A DNA stretch of 64,000 nt from Bacteroidota bacterium (GCA_038746285.1 JBCDKT010000003.1:1-64000), one strand, 5' to 3'. Counted from the first letter of the stretch, positions 44,809 to 53,572 are shown. The notes: a model not told the origin generated them from the sequence alone. Program-made: numbers and translations.

Positions 44809-46947
44809 TCAGCCCTCCACCGCCCGGATCAGCACAGCCCGGCCGTCGACCTCGACGAGCACGTCTTCGCGGAGGGTCAGGTAGATCATCTGCTCGGGCG
44901 CGAGGCGGCGGGCGAGCGCGAAGAAGCGGTCCGAGAACTGCTCGACCTCCATCGCCTCGGTGGGGTCGGCGTCCAGCAAGCCTGCATCGACCCACAGGTC
45001 GCCGCGCTGGTAGAACGCCCGCGTGCCGACCTTCTGCACGGTCTCGACGCGCCGCGCGTTGCCCTCGGCGTCGTAGGCGACGGCCTCGGCCTCGGCCTGC
45101 GGGGCCGACGCCATCGCCGACCGCATCGCCCGCTGCCCAACGCCCGAGGCCCCGCTCGTCTCGTCCATCATCTCCAGGCCGCGGCGGCCTTGCCTCTGCA
45201 GCTCCTCGCGCGAGGCGAAGACCGCGTCCTCCTCGGCGAGGAACGAGGTGTAGGGCGTCAGAATCCCGTACTGCGTCGAGAGCGCGACGAGCTCGTCCAC
45301 CAGCTCCTCGTTCTGCCCGTCGAGGTCGATCTGCTCCAGGAGAGCGGCGACGCGTCGGCTGGCCCAGAGCGGCTCGATGAAGTCAGCGCGCGTGCGGTCG
45401 CCCTCCTCCGCGAGGTTGGCGCGGACGGTTACCGCCCGCTCGTCGTCCCCGGCGCGGCCCGCGAGGCGGATGGTTACGTCGCCGCCCCGCGTGTAGCGCC
45501 CGGCCCAGACGATCTGGCTGCCCTCGAACAGGTCGGGCAGGTCGCGGGGATAGGCGCGGTTGATGCGCGTCCCGTCGAAGTCGATGGCGAGGTCAGAGAG
45601 GACGGGACTCGTGAGACGGTTGTAGAGCCCGGCGACGCTCGCTTCGAGGTCGTCCTCGGGGCGGACGTACTCCGTCGTCCCGCCGCTCGCCGCGGCGAGA
45701 CGCTCCAGGAGGCGAGCGTTCACGTCGTAGCCGACCCCGAACGAGAAGATGCGGGCGTCGGCTCCGTTGGCGCGCTCGGCGTTCAGGGCGATCGCGCCCT
45801 CGCCGGTCTCGCCGGCCGTCGGGAGGCCGTCGGTGAGGAAGAGGACGTAGGCTGGGTTGCCGTCCTCCGGGATCAGGCCGAGGGCTTCGCCGAGCGCGCC
45901 GTCGATGTTCGTCGAGCCGCCGGGTCGGAGGCCGTCCACGAAGTCGAGCGCCGCGTCGCGGCTGCCGGCCGAGTAGCGCTGCAGCTCGGGCTCGAAGACC
46001 TCGACCCGGTCGTCGTAGGCGACGACGTTGAAGAGGTCGTCGTCGCCGAGGTTGTTCAGCACGAAGGCGAGGGCGTCGCGGGCCTGCTCCATCTTGCGCC
46101 CGGCCATCGAGCCCGAGCGGTCGATCACGAAGACGACGGTCTTGGGAAGGGCCTCGGCTTCGGCGTCGGGGATGTCCGGCGAGGCGAGGAGCAGGAAGTA
46201 GCCGTCCTCGGCCCCCTCGGGCCAGTGACTCAGGACCGTCGCGCTGACGGGGCCTTCCTCGGCCTCGGGTTCGTAGACGAGCCGGAAGTCGCGCCGCAGC
46301 CGCACGTCGTCGGCCTCGAACGTAACGCGCGTCCGCCGCCGCTCGCGGTCGATCTCGACCTCGTGCGAGGGGCTGTAGACCGCGCCGACATCGCCGCTGA
46401 GCGCCAGGCTGATGCGGAGTTCGCCGACCGACGCTTGCTGCCGGGCGAGGCCGAACGGGTAGCTGAACGTCACGCGGTCGCCCTCGCGGGGCGAGACCTC
46501 GGTGTAGCGGAAGTGGACGGTGCTCTCGCCGCGCGCCGGGACGGGGAAGACGCTCGTCCGGTAGAGCCCGTAGCCCGCGTACTCCATCAGCGCGGGGTCG
46601 ATCATGCGCCGGACGATCTCCTCGTAGCGGCGGCGGGCCTCGTCCTTCGGAAGCACCTCGCCGATCAGCTCCTGTCCGTCGGCGACGAGGACCAAGTCCT
46701 GCACGGCTGCGCCGGGCGGGATCGGGAACAGAAACTCCGTCTCGACGGGCCGGTCGTTCGGGTTGAAGAGGGTCTGCGTGACCGAGACCTCAGCCACCTG
46801 GTCGGCGATCCGCCCGTCGATCTCGAGGGCCGCCATCTCGACGGGTCGCTCAGGGACGGGAACCGGGCGCGGCGGCGGGACGATGATCTGCGCCGAGGCG
46901 GCGAGGGGGGCGAAGAGGCAGAGCGCGAGCAGGAAACAAGACTTCAT
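44809..46947 (-). CDS. Secreted VIT and von Willebrand factor A domain protein
   Basis: Predicted periplasmic or surface protein of 712 residues with a signal peptide (to about residue 19). A VIT (inter-alpha-trypsin inhibitor N-terminal) domain spans about 35-170 (VSVTQTLFNPNDRPVETEFLFPIP), followed by a VWA domain with the MIDAS motif Asp276-Ser278-Ser280 (DRSGSM) and the later TDGLPTAGE segment. A C-terminal part from about residue 560 has no recognised fold. Such proteins often bind partners through the metal site; the partner here is unknown. It is convergent with no gene on its 3' side except the DinB-like gene. Confidence 0.88.
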   Translation of the reverse strand: MKSCFLLALCLFAPLAASAQIIVPPPRPVPVPERPVEMAALEIDGRIADQVAEVSVTQTLFNPNDRPVETEFLFPIPPGAAVQDLVLVADGQELIGEVLPKDEARRRYEEIVRRMIDPALMEYAGYGLYRTSVFPVPARGESTVHFRYTEVSPREGDRVTFSYPFGLARQQASVGELRISLALSGDVGAVYSPSHEVEIDRERRRTRVTFEADDVRLRRDFRLVYEPEAEEGPVSATVLSHWPEGAEDGYFLLLASPDIPDAEAEALPKTVVFVIDRSGSMAGRKMEQARDALAFVLNNLGDDDLFNVVAYDDRVEVFEPELQRYSAGSRDAALDFVDGLRPGGSTNIDGALGEALGLIPEDGNPAYVLFLTDGLPTAGETGEGAIALNAERANGADARIFSFGVGYDVNARLLERLAAASGGTTEYVRPEDDLEASVAGLYNRLTSPVLSDLAIDFDGTRINRAYPRDLPDLFEGSQIVWAGRYTRGGDVTIRLAGRAGDDERAVTVRANLAEEGDRTRADFIEPLWASRRVAALLEQIDLDGQNEELVDELVALSTQYGILTPYTSFLAEEDAVFASREELQRQGRRGLEMMDETSGASGVGQRAMRSAMASAPQAEAEAVAYDAEGNARRVETVQKVGTRAFYQRGDLWVDAGLLDADPTEAMEVEQFSDRFFALARRLAPEQMIYLTLREDVLVEVDGRAVLIRAVEG

Positions 46948-47003
46948 CGGGACCCAGGTTGAACGGCCGAACAGACGGCCTATCCAACGCCCCCGCAGCC
47001 GAT

Positions 47004-47216
47004 TTATTGCCGGACGGGCTGCGGAGTGGGTGCCGAGGGGCGGTGCCCAGCGGGCGGAATACCGTCCTGCGACGGGTGCTTGGCTCGGGGAGCATCGCGG
47101 TGTTCAACGCCGAGTTGGAGGCAGCATTCGGTGTAGCGCGCCCAGGCCTCGGCGTCGCCTTCGAGCCACGCGGTGCGGGCTGTGTGGAGGGTGGAGGCGA
47201 GCGTGGAAAACGGCAT
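47004..47216 (-). CDS. Hypothetical small protein
   Basis: A possible 70-residue protein with a helical N-terminal half (STLASTLHTARTAWLEG, then DAEAWARYTECCLQLG) and a disordered Pro-rich end. I do not recognise a family. The start ATG at 47216 is preceded by a pyrimidine-rich repeat-like tract on the minus strand. The composition of the first half looks protein-like, but evidence is limited to that. Confidence 0.4.
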   Translation of the reverse strand: MPFSTLASTLHTARTAWLEGDAEAWARYTECCLQLGVEHRDAPRAKHPSQDGIPPAGHRPSAPTPQPVRQ

Positions 47217-47422
47217 GGCAGAGTGGTGGGTCGGAAGGGTGGGAATGGGCGTCGGAGGCAAGAAGCCTGCCCGTCCGGCGCGGCGTGCGGCGTCGGCGGA
47301 TTCAGGGCCGAGCGTGCGCCTGAAAAGGCGATGGATCGCAGAGGTGACCGGCGGAAGGGTTGGCCTGGTGCCGCGTATCATCGAGACCTGCCCCGCCGCG
47401 ATCCACCTACCGAGACGAGAGA

Positions 47423-48160
47423 ATGAGTGCCGACGTGCCAACGCTGACCGCCGACATCCGCGCCCGCGCCGAGGCCGTGCGCGCCCGCATCGACGCCGCC
47501 TGCGAGCGGGCCGGGCGCGACCCCGGTGCCGTCCGGCTCATCGCCGTCAGCAAGACCTTCCCCATCGAGGTCGTCCGCGCCGGGATCGAGGCCGGGCTGA
47601 CGGACTTCGGCGAGAACCGGGTGCAGGAGTTAGAGGAGAAAGCCGGAGTCGTCCCTGGCGAGACCGGCGGCGGTTCGGTCCGGTGGCACCTCATCGGGCC
47701 GCTCCAGAAGAACAAGATCAACAAGGCGCTGCCCCACGCCGACGCGTTCCACGCGCTCGACAGCGAGAAGCTGGCGGCGGACATCGACCAGCGCGCCGTC
47801 CGGGCCGGCCGCGCCCTCGACTGCTTCGTCCAGGTCAACGTCTCCGGCGAGAGCTCGAAGTCCGGCCTCGACCCCGACGCGCTCCACGGCTTCCTCGACG
47901 GTCTCGCGGCGTACGCCCACCTCCGCGTTGTCGGGCTGATGACGCTCGCGTCGCCGGCGCAGTCGCCCGGAGAGCTAGAGACCCTCGTCCGTCCCCAGTT
48001 CCGTCACCTCCGCCGCCTCGCCGAGACCTATGGCGGGCGCAGTCCCAACGTCGCGCTGGACCGCCTCTCGATGGGTATGAGCGGTGACTTCGAGGTGGCC
48101 GTCGAGGAAGGCGCGACCGAGGTGCGCGTCGGCTCGGCGATCTTCGGGGCGAGGGAGTGA
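47423..48160 (+). CDS. YggS/PROSC-family PLP-binding protein
   Basis: Cytoplasmic pyridoxal-phosphate homeostasis protein with an alanine-racemase-like TIM barrel and no known catalytic reaction. In the 245-residue product Lys44 in AVSKTFP is the PLP-linking lysine. FGENRVQEL, WHLIGPLQKNKI and LSMGMSGDFEVAVEEGAT are the conserved family segments. The start ATG at 47423 follows a GAGAGA purine run. The 8-bp tandem array begins directly after the stop. YggS genes often neighbour cell-division genes; here divIVA follows downstream. Confidence 0.94.
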   Translation: MSADVPTLTADIRARAEAVRARIDAACERAGRDPGAVRLIAVSKTFPIEVVRAGIEAGLTDFGENRVQELEEKAGVVPGETGGGSVRWHLIGPLQKNKINKALPHADAFHALDSEKLAADIDQRAVRAGRALDCFVQVNVSGESSKSGLDPDALHGFLDGLAAYAHLRVVGLMTLASPAQSPGELETLVRPQFRHLRRLAETYGGRSPNVALDRLSMGMSGDFEVAVEEGATEVRVGSAIFGARE

Positions 48161-48224
48161 GTGGGAGTGTGGGAGTGTGGGAGTGTGGGAGTGTGGGAGT
48201 GTGGGAGTGTGGGAGTGTGGGAGT
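48161..48224. repeat. Eight perfect tandem copies of an 8-bp unit
   Basis: Unit gtgggagt repeats eight times over 64 bases, beginning with the base after the yggS stop codon. It can pair imperfectly (including G.U pairs) with the second array at 48278-48333, giving a possible long hairpin. Confidence 0.95.
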
Positions 48225-48277
48225 CAAGCAAAACCACGAAAACTACTGAGCCCCGTGCGCTCTGCGCCAACGATCTT

Positions 48278-48333
48278 CGCCCATCCGCCCATCCGCCCAT
48301 CCGCCCATCCGCCCATCCGCCCATCCGCCCATC
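48278..48333. repeat. Seven perfect tandem copies of a second 8-bp unit
   Basis: Unit cgcccatc repeats seven times over 56 bases, followed by a decayed copy. The array ends about 110 bases upstream of the divIVA start. Both arrays in this gap have 8-bp units but different sequence. Confidence 0.95.
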
Positions 48334-48446
48334 CGCCCCATTCCTCCCATTCTGCGCCACAGGCGCACCCCAGGCCTCCACGCCGAAAAATCCCTCCGTA
48401 CCTTCCCTCCGTACCTCCAGCCCTTCCCCTCCCAACCCCGCCTCCG

Positions 48447-49352
48447 ATGAAGCTGACGCCGCTCGACATCCGCACGCACGAGTTCGCCCGCAAGGTCCGG
48501 GGCTACGACCCCGACGAGGTCCGGGCCTTCACCGAGATGGTCTCGCGCCAGTGGGAGGAGATGCAGGAGGACCTGCGCCGCGCCGAGGACCGGGTGCGGG
48601 AGATCGAGGGCAAGATCACGCACTACGAGAAGATCGAGGAGGCGCTGCAGGAGGCCCTCGCCACGTCTCGTGAGGGAGCCAAGCGGACCCAGGCGAACGC
48701 CGAGGAGCGCGCCCGCCTGATCGTCGAGGAGGCCGAACTCAAGGCCGAGCAGATCACGCAGGAGGCCGGGCAGAAGCACCACCAGCTTCGCCACGAGGTC
48801 GCCCAGCTCGCCCACCGCCACGACGAGATTACGGCCCGCCTGCGGCACTTCCTGATGTCCGAACTCGAAATCCTCGCCCGCCACGAGGACGACAAGCCGA
48901 TCGGGTTTATGAAGCTCATGCCGTCGGCTCCGGCCGAAGCCCTGCCGAGCGTGTCGCCCCCGGCGCTTCCCCAGACCGAGACGCCCGTCCCGACGCCGCC
49001 AGAGCCCGCGCCACCCGTGGCGGCCGACGAGGTCTCGGTGCCCGACCCGGTCTCGGCACCCGACCCGGTCGTCCCCGCGCCTGCTGCCGCCGGCGGAGCG
49101 TCGGACGAGGCGGTATCGGACGAGACGACGTACGCCGAACTCTACGCGCGCGCCGCCGAGGCCGAGTCCAACCGCGAGGCCGACCGCCCCATCGTGGCGC
49201 TGGAGGAGCCGGAAGAGGAGGCTGAGCCGACCTGGACGCTGCGCTCCATCGTCGGCGGCGAACTGGACGAGGAGCCCCGCGAGTCCGAGCCGGCCACGGC
49301 CCCGGCCACCGAGAAGGAGCGCATCCGCCGCATCCTCGAAGACCTGGAGTAA
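48447..49352 (+). CDS. DivIVA-domain protein
   Basis: Coiled-coil cytoplasmic protein of the DivIVA family, which marks membrane curvature and cell poles or septa. The 301-residue product begins with the DivIVA membrane-binding motif (LTPLDIRTHEFARKVRGYDP, residues about 3-22), followed by about 120 residues of predicted coiled coil (EEMQEDLRRAEDRVREIEGK and onward) and a Pro/Ala/Glu-rich, probably disordered region. A short C-terminal helix (EKERIRRILEDLE) closes the protein. The start ATG at 48447 follows the two tandem arrays. The role in this lineage, division or growth, is not established here. Confidence 0.88.
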   Translation: MKLTPLDIRTHEFARKVRGYDPDEVRAFTEMVSRQWEEMQEDLRRAEDRVREIEGKITHYEKIEEALQEALATSREGAKRTQANAEERARLIVEEAELKAEQITQEAGQKHHQLRHEVAQLAHRHDEITARLRHFLMSELEILARHEDDKPIGFMKLMPSAPAEALPSVSPPALPQTETPVPTPPEPAPPVAADEVSVPDPVSAPDPVVPAPAAAGGASDEAVSDETTYAELYARAAEAESNREADRPIVALEEPEEEAEPTWTLRSIVGGELDEEPRESEPATAPATEKERIRRILEDLE

Positions 49353-49429
49353 GAGCGGACGATGGGAAGAACGGAGGAGTGGAAGAGATTGCTTCCCCGT
49401 CGGCCCCGCATCTTTCACCCCATCAGCCA

Positions 49430-50254
49430 ATGAACACGTACCGCCGCCACGTCGAAGAGGCCGTCTCGGTCATCCGCAACCAGACCGGCGTCGAGGCCCG
49501 CATCGGGCTGATCCTCGGGACCGGCCTCGGCGCGCTCGCGGAGGAGATTGAAGCCGAGGCCACGGTTCCGTACGACGCGATCCCGAACTTCCCGCTCTCG
49601 ACGGTCGAGAGCCACCACGGGCGGCTGATCGCCGGGCGGCTCGGCGGGGTGCCGGTGTGGGCGATGCAGGGGCGCTTCCACCTCTACGAGGGCTACGGGC
49701 CGAAGGAGATCACCTTCCCCGTCCGCGTCCTCGCCGCGCTCGGCGTCGAGACGCTCCTCATCTCGAACGCGGCCGGGGGCATGAACCCGCACTTCCGGCG
49801 CGGCGACCTGATGCTGGTCACGGACCACATCAACCTCCAAGGCGCGAATCCGCTCGTCGGGCCGAACGACGACGGCTGGGGGCCGCGCTTCCCCGACATG
49901 AGCATGCCCTACGACGAGGACCTGCGGGACCTCGCCGAAGCGGCCGCGCTGGAGCAGGCGGTCAAGCTCCAGCAGGGCGTCTACGTCGCCGTCGAGGGTC
50001 CCAACCTCGAAACCCGTGCCGAGTACCGCTTCCTCCGCCTCGTCGGGGCCGACGCCGTCGGGATGAGCACGGTCCCCGAGGTCATCGTCGCCCGGCACCA
50101 AGGGCTGCGGTGCCTCGCCATCTCGGTCGTCACTGACGAGTGCTTCCCCGACGCGCTCGAACCGGTCTCGATTGCCGACGTGCTCGCCGCCGCCGCCGAG
50201 GCCGAGCCCAAGCTGACGGCCGTCATGCGCGCCGTCGTACAAAAAGTGGGGTAG
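49430..50254 (+). CDS. Purine nucleoside phosphorylase
   Basis: Cytoplasmic salvage enzyme that splits purine nucleosides with phosphate, of the trimeric (PNP-I, inosine/guanosine) type. The 274-residue product has LILGTGLGALAEEIE (phosphate loop), HHGRLIAG, MQGRFHLYEGY, the base-site SNAAGGMN region, and VEGPNLETRAEYRFLR with GADAVGMSTVPEVIVARH further on. All are family-typical and length is normal. The stop codon lies inside a strong hairpin shared with the convergent T9SS gene. Confidence 0.95.
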   Translation: MNTYRRHVEEAVSVIRNQTGVEARIGLILGTGLGALAEEIEAEATVPYDAIPNFPLSTVESHHGRLIAGRLGGVPVWAMQGRFHLYEGYGPKEITFPVRVLAALGVETLLISNAAGGMNPHFRRGDLMLVTDHINLQGANPLVGPNDDGWGPRFPDMSMPYDEDLRDLAEAAALEQAVKLQQGVYVAVEGPNLETRAEYRFLRLVGADAVGMSTVPEVIVARHQGLRCLAISVVTDECFPDALEPVSIADVLAAAAEAEPKLTAVMRAVVQKVG

Positions 50255-50276
50255 GCGCGCTCGGCACCTACCCCAC
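50246..50276. terminator. Terminator hairpin between convergent genes (copy 1)
   Basis: A perfect 10-bp stem, gtggggtagg (50246-50255) with cctaccccac (50267-50276), preceded by five A's. It overlaps the stop of the nucleoside phosphorylase and ends 22 bases before the stop of the convergent T9SS gene. An identical 31-base copy is at 52211-52241. Confidence 0.75.
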
Positions 50277-50298
50277 CTCTGGTTGGCGGCACCTCAGC

Positions 50299-52074
50299 CT
50301 AGCGCGTCAACGTGAGCGTCTGGGTCTCGACCACGCCGCCGGCCTCCAGGCGCACGAGGTACGTCCCCGCCGCGAGGGCGCTGCCGTCGAAGGCTGCGGT
50401 ATGCGGCCCGGCCTCGCGCGCGCCCTCGGCGAGCACTGCCACCTCGCGGCCGAGCACGTCGAAGACCACCAAGCGCACCGCCGCCGCCTCGGCCAGCGCG
50501 AAGGCCACCTCGGCCCGGCCCGCCGTCGGGTTCGGGTACGCGGTGAGGCCCGTCACCTCCGCCGTGGCCGTGGCGACCGGCGCGCCGTCCTCGGTCCACG
50601 GCGTGGCCTCGATGACCGACCACGCCGGCGTGCCTGGCCGCGCGGCGCCCTGGACCGTGACGGTGAGCACCTCGGTGTCGACGCTCTGGCCGAAGGCCTG
50701 GCCGATGGCGAAGGTGAGCTCGTAGGCCCCCTCGGGCGCGGCCGAGGGGACAGCAATCTGGGCAGCTAGGAGGAGGGTCTGCCCGGCCGGGACCGTGCCG
50801 CTCTGGACGACCTGCTGCGCGACGACGTTGCCGTTTCGCCGAGCGGTGAAGAAAAAGTCACCGCTGGCGGCGCTGCCAGTGTTGTTGGCGACGGTGTAGA
50901 CGATGGGGAGGGCTGCGCCGGGTGCGACGGAGGGGGGGGCTGTCACGGTGAGGGCGAAGCCCCCGGCGAGCGGGGCGCCGCTGAAGTTGCCGATCGCAGG
51001 CTCGTTGCCGCGCTGGCTCGGTGCGCCCGCAATGTCGGAGCAGCTCAGAAGCCCGGTGCCGTCGTTGGAGCAGAGCTGTGCCGGCCGGTTGAAGGCGGCA
51101 ATCGCGAGGTCCGCGTCGCCGTCGTCGTCGAGGTCGCCGGCGGCGAGGCCGTTGCCGTTGAACTCGGAGTTGGCGATGTCGGTGCACGAGAAGCTGCCCG
51201 TGCCGTCACCGAAGCAGACAAGGCTCGGCCCGGGGAAGAGGTTCGAGAAGGCGACGTCGATGTTGCCGTCGCCGTCGAAGTCGGCGGCGTCGCTGCCGCG
51301 GCTTTCGTCTTCGGTGCCGGGGATCGTCGAGCAGGAGAAGCTGCCCGCGCCGTCGCCGAGGCAGATGCGGTTGAGGTCGGCCCCGCCGAAGGCGAGGTCG
51401 GCATTACCGTCGTTGTCGGCGTCGAGCGCCGAGACGGCGTAGTACGTGGTGGTGTCCGGCGCGATGTCGTTGCAGGTAAACGCGCCGGTGCCGTCGTTCT
51501 CGCAGTAGGTGTCGGGCGTGCCGAAGGGATTGCCGCGCTCGGCGACAGCGAGGTCGAGGTCGCCGTCGTTGTCCGCGTCGAAGGTCGTGATGCCGAGCGA
51601 GGTCTCGCCGTCGGTGGTGTACGCCGCGCAGGTGAAGCCCGCGCTGCCGTCGTTCGTGCAGAGCCGGTTGGGACCGAACCCGATGGCGAGCGCGAGGTCG
51701 AGGTCGCCGTCGCCGTCGGCGTCGAAGGCATCGAGGTCGTAGACCGTCGGGTTGCCGCCGGGCAGGTTCGAGCAGGTAAACGTGCCGGGGCCATCGTTGA
51801 TGCAGAGCTCGCTGGCTTGGAAGAAGCTGCCCGCCACCACGTCGTCGTCGCCGTCGCCGTCGAAGTCGCCGGCAGTAGCGCTCAGCGAGAACCCGTTGCG
51901 CGTCGAGACCTGCGCGCAGGCGAGGGTACCGGTGCCGTCGTCGGTACAGACTTGGTTCGGCTCGCCCTGGTTGGCGAAGAACACGCCCGGCACCTGAGCC
52001 GTGGCGGGGAGGGAGGCCAGCGCAAAGAACAGCAGCGCGAAGGCAGAGAGGGAGGAGAGCGAGGCAAGACGCAT
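50299..52074 (-). CDS. Secreted VCBS/FG-GAP repeat protein with T9SS sorting domain
   Basis: Predicted T9SS cargo of 591 residues. A signal peptide (to about residue 27) is followed by about six VCBS/FG-GAP-like repeats with calcium-binding patterns such as DFDGDGDDDVVAGSFF, DADGDGDLDLALAIGF and DLDDDGDADLAIAAF. A CARDB-like beta domain follows (TVTAPPSVAPGAALPIVYTV), and the C-terminal ~85 residues are the sorting domain (TAYPNPTAGRAEVAF ... GTYLVRLEAGG). The repeats bring Cys-containing spacers of near-constant layout. Its C-terminal coding segment has a close paralogous copy at 52264-52524. Function is unknown. Confidence 0.9.
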   Translation of the reverse strand: MRLASLSSLSAFALLFFALASLPATAQVPGVFFANQGEPNQVCTDDGTGTLACAQVSTRNGFSLSATAGDFDGDGDDDVVAGSFFQASELCINDGPGTFTCSNLPGGNPTVYDLDAFDADGDGDLDLALAIGFGPNRLCTNDGSAGFTCAAYTTDGETSLGITTFDADNDGDLDLAVAERGNPFGTPDTYCENDGTGAFTCNDIAPDTTTYYAVSALDADNDGNADLAFGGADLNRICLGDGAGSFSCSTIPGTEDESRGSDAADFDGDGNIDVAFSNLFPGPSLVCFGDGTGSFSCTDIANSEFNGNGLAAGDLDDDGDADLAIAAFNRPAQLCSNDGTGLLSCSDIAGAPSQRGNEPAIGNFSGAPLAGGFALTVTAPPSVAPGAALPIVYTVANNTGSAASGDFFFTARRNGNVVAQQVVQSGTVPAGQTLLLAAQIAVPSAAPEGAYELTFAIGQAFGQSVDTEVLTVTVQGAARPGTPAWSVIEATPWTEDGAPVATATAEVTGLTAYPNPTAGRAEVAFALAEAAAVRLVVFDVLGREVAVLAEGAREAGPHTAAFDGSALAAGTYLVRLEAGGVVETQTLTLTR

Positions 52075-52210
52075 GAGAAGCTCCGGTTGGATGGAGAGGT
52101 AAGGGGGAGATCAAGTATAGGAGCAACAGTCGAGAGAAGCTAGTGGTTTAGACCCTGTCCACCGTCCACCTTCAGCGCATCGCTGGATGGGTGGATCACA
52201 CAGCAAAAAA

Positions 52211-52241
52211 GTGGGGTAGGCGCGCTCGGCACCTACCCCAC
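52211..52241. terminator. Terminator hairpin (copy 2, identical to 50246-50276)
   Basis: The same 31 bases as copy 1, with the 10-bp stem 52211-52220 and 52232-52241, preceded by six A's. It lies downstream of the orphan T9SS domain on the minus strand, in the same relative place as copy 1. Confidence 0.75.
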
Positions 52242-52263
52242 CTAGTAACACGTCAGCGCCGAG

Positions 52264-52608
52264 CTAGCGCGTCAGCGTCAGCGCCTGCGTCTCGACTACG
52301 CCGCCGGCCTCCAGCCGCACCAGGTACGTCCCGGCGGCCAGCCCGCTGCCGTCGAAGGCCGCCGCGTGCGGCCCCGCCTCGCACACGCCCTCGGCCAAGA
52401 CCGCCACGGCGCGCCCGAGCACGTCGAAGACCACCAGCCGCACCGCTGCACGCTCGGCCAGTCCGAAGGCCACCGTCGCCGCGCCTGCCGTCGGGTTCGG
52501 GTACGGCGCGGCGAGGCCTGTCACCCCGGGCGCGGCACCGACGGCAGCGAGCGGCGCGTCGCAAGCCGAACCACGTGGGCCCCGTCGAAGGCCCCGACCT
52601 TGATCGGG
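52264..52608 (-). pseudogene. Orphan T9SS sorting domain, remnant of a lost cargo gene
   Basis: The minus-strand frame is open from an in-frame stop at 52609-52611 and has no start codon ahead of the conserved part except a GTG at 52524. The coded sequence is only the end of a T9SS protein (APYPNPTAGAATVAF ... VVFDVLGRAVAVLAEG ... AGTYLVRLEAGG), highly similar to the C terminus of the product of 50299-52074. No signal peptide or passenger domain is present, so it cannot be exported as it stands. The adjoining terminator is identical to that of the intact gene. Confidence 0.75.
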
Positions 52609-52732
52609 CTACTGGGAAAGAGGGGGGCAGACGGGCAGGAGTATACCGTGCGAAGGTGTAGCGAAGACGCGCCTCCAGCCCCAATCTGCCGTGCGCTTTT
52701 GGCGCAGGTCCGGCCCGAGAGCGAATCGCTGG

Positions 52733-52740
52733 TATCTTCG
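52733..52740 (+). promoter_or_regulatory. Candidate -7 box for the 227-aa protein gene
   Basis: TATCTTCG matches 7 of 8 positions of TAnnTTTG. Similar TATCTTC words lie ahead of the peptide transporter (6862), meaB (5636) and ileS (53539). A short leader would include the repeat at 52745-52778. Confidence 0.3.
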
Positions 52741-52744
52741 CCGC

Positions 52745-52778
52745 CATTCGACCTTCGACATTCGACCTTCGACATTCG
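52745..52778. repeat. 14-bp tandem repeat upstream of the 227-aa protein gene
   Basis: Unit cattcgaccttcga occurs at 52745-52758 and 52759-52772, followed by a partial copy to 52778. The array ends 18 bases before the start at 52797. Confidence 0.8.
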
Positions 52779-52796
52779 CTCCTCGGCACTTTCAGG

Positions 52797-53480
52797 ATGG
52801 ACGACATCTGGGACGAACACCGGTGGGAGGACTTCCTCCGCGAGAGCGACCGCCGCACGGACCTCTACATGCGGTACTGGGACCAGTACGTCCGCCGCAT
52901 CCCGCCGCCGCCCGAGGACGCCCCCGAGGCTGCGCGGGAAGCCTGGGAGCGCGGCCTCCACGCCTACCTCGCCCGCAAGATGGGCTGGGACCAGCACGAC
53001 GGCGACCTCCCGCTCTGGCTCGAGGACTTCGACGCCGAGCCGGAGGACGACGGCGAGGCCTGGAAAGCCGGGCTGGGCGAGGCGTACCCCGAGGCCCAGG
53101 ACGTGCGCGACCTCCCGCTCTACCAGCGCGCCTTCGCCTTCGGCTCGACGGTGATGGACTGGGCCGAGACCGTGCCGGAGGGAGACAAGGACACTGTCTT
53201 TGTGGACTTCTGCTCGAACGCGCTCCAGGTCGGCGCGAAGGTGGCCGGGGGGCACGGCATGGGGTACGACCTCGAAGCGCTCGGCGGCAACATCGCCGTC
53301 ACGAAGCGGGGGCTGCACGCGGCCAACCGGGCGCTTGCCGCGCTCCAGCAGCTCCGCCGCGAGCCGTTCATGGAGGAGGCCACCTACCGGCGGCTCTACG
53401 AGCAGACCTACGAGGTCCGCAACGCCGTCGGCCTGCACGTCCAGCACCTCCGCGAGCGCTTCGAGCGCGGCGTCGAGTAG
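52797..53480 (+). CDS. Conserved-looking hypothetical protein, 227 aa
   Basis: A soluble 227-residue protein I do not recognise. It is rich in Trp, Asp, Glu and Arg at the N terminus (WDEHRWEDFLRESDRR), predicted mostly helical, with no signal peptide or membrane segment. A central stretch FGSTVMDWAETVPEGDKDTVFVDFCSNALQVG and a later HGMGYDLEALGGNIAVTKRG look like conserved structural core. The start ATG at 52797 has a nearby purine run. It is co-directional with ileS 92 bases downstream, so a shared transcript is possible, but there is no functional link. Confidence 0.8.
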   Translation: MDDIWDEHRWEDFLRESDRRTDLYMRYWDQYVRRIPPPPEDAPEAAREAWERGLHAYLARKMGWDQHDGDLPLWLEDFDAEPEDDGEAWKAGLGEAYPEAQDVRDLPLYQRAFAFGSTVMDWAETVPEGDKDTVFVDFCSNALQVGAKVAGGHGMGYDLEALGGNIAVTKRGLHAANRALAALQQLRREPFMEEATYRRLYEQTYEVRNAVGLHVQHLRERFERGVE

Positions 53481-53572
53481 GAGACCTCCTGCTGGTTAGG
53501 CAACGAACCCTTCACAGGAGAGGGCGAGAGGGCCTTCGTATCTTCCAGGCCCCCTTTTTCGCCCCACAGCCC

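Noticed and set aside
47217-47441. Extension of the small minus-strand gene by 75 codons upstream
   Set aside because: The added part is Arg/Pro-rich, includes repeat-like sequence and overlaps the start region of yggS.
48161-48333. The 8-bp arrays as a CRISPR-like repeat
   Set aside because: Units are contiguous with no spacers, far shorter than CRISPR repeats, and no cas gene is present.
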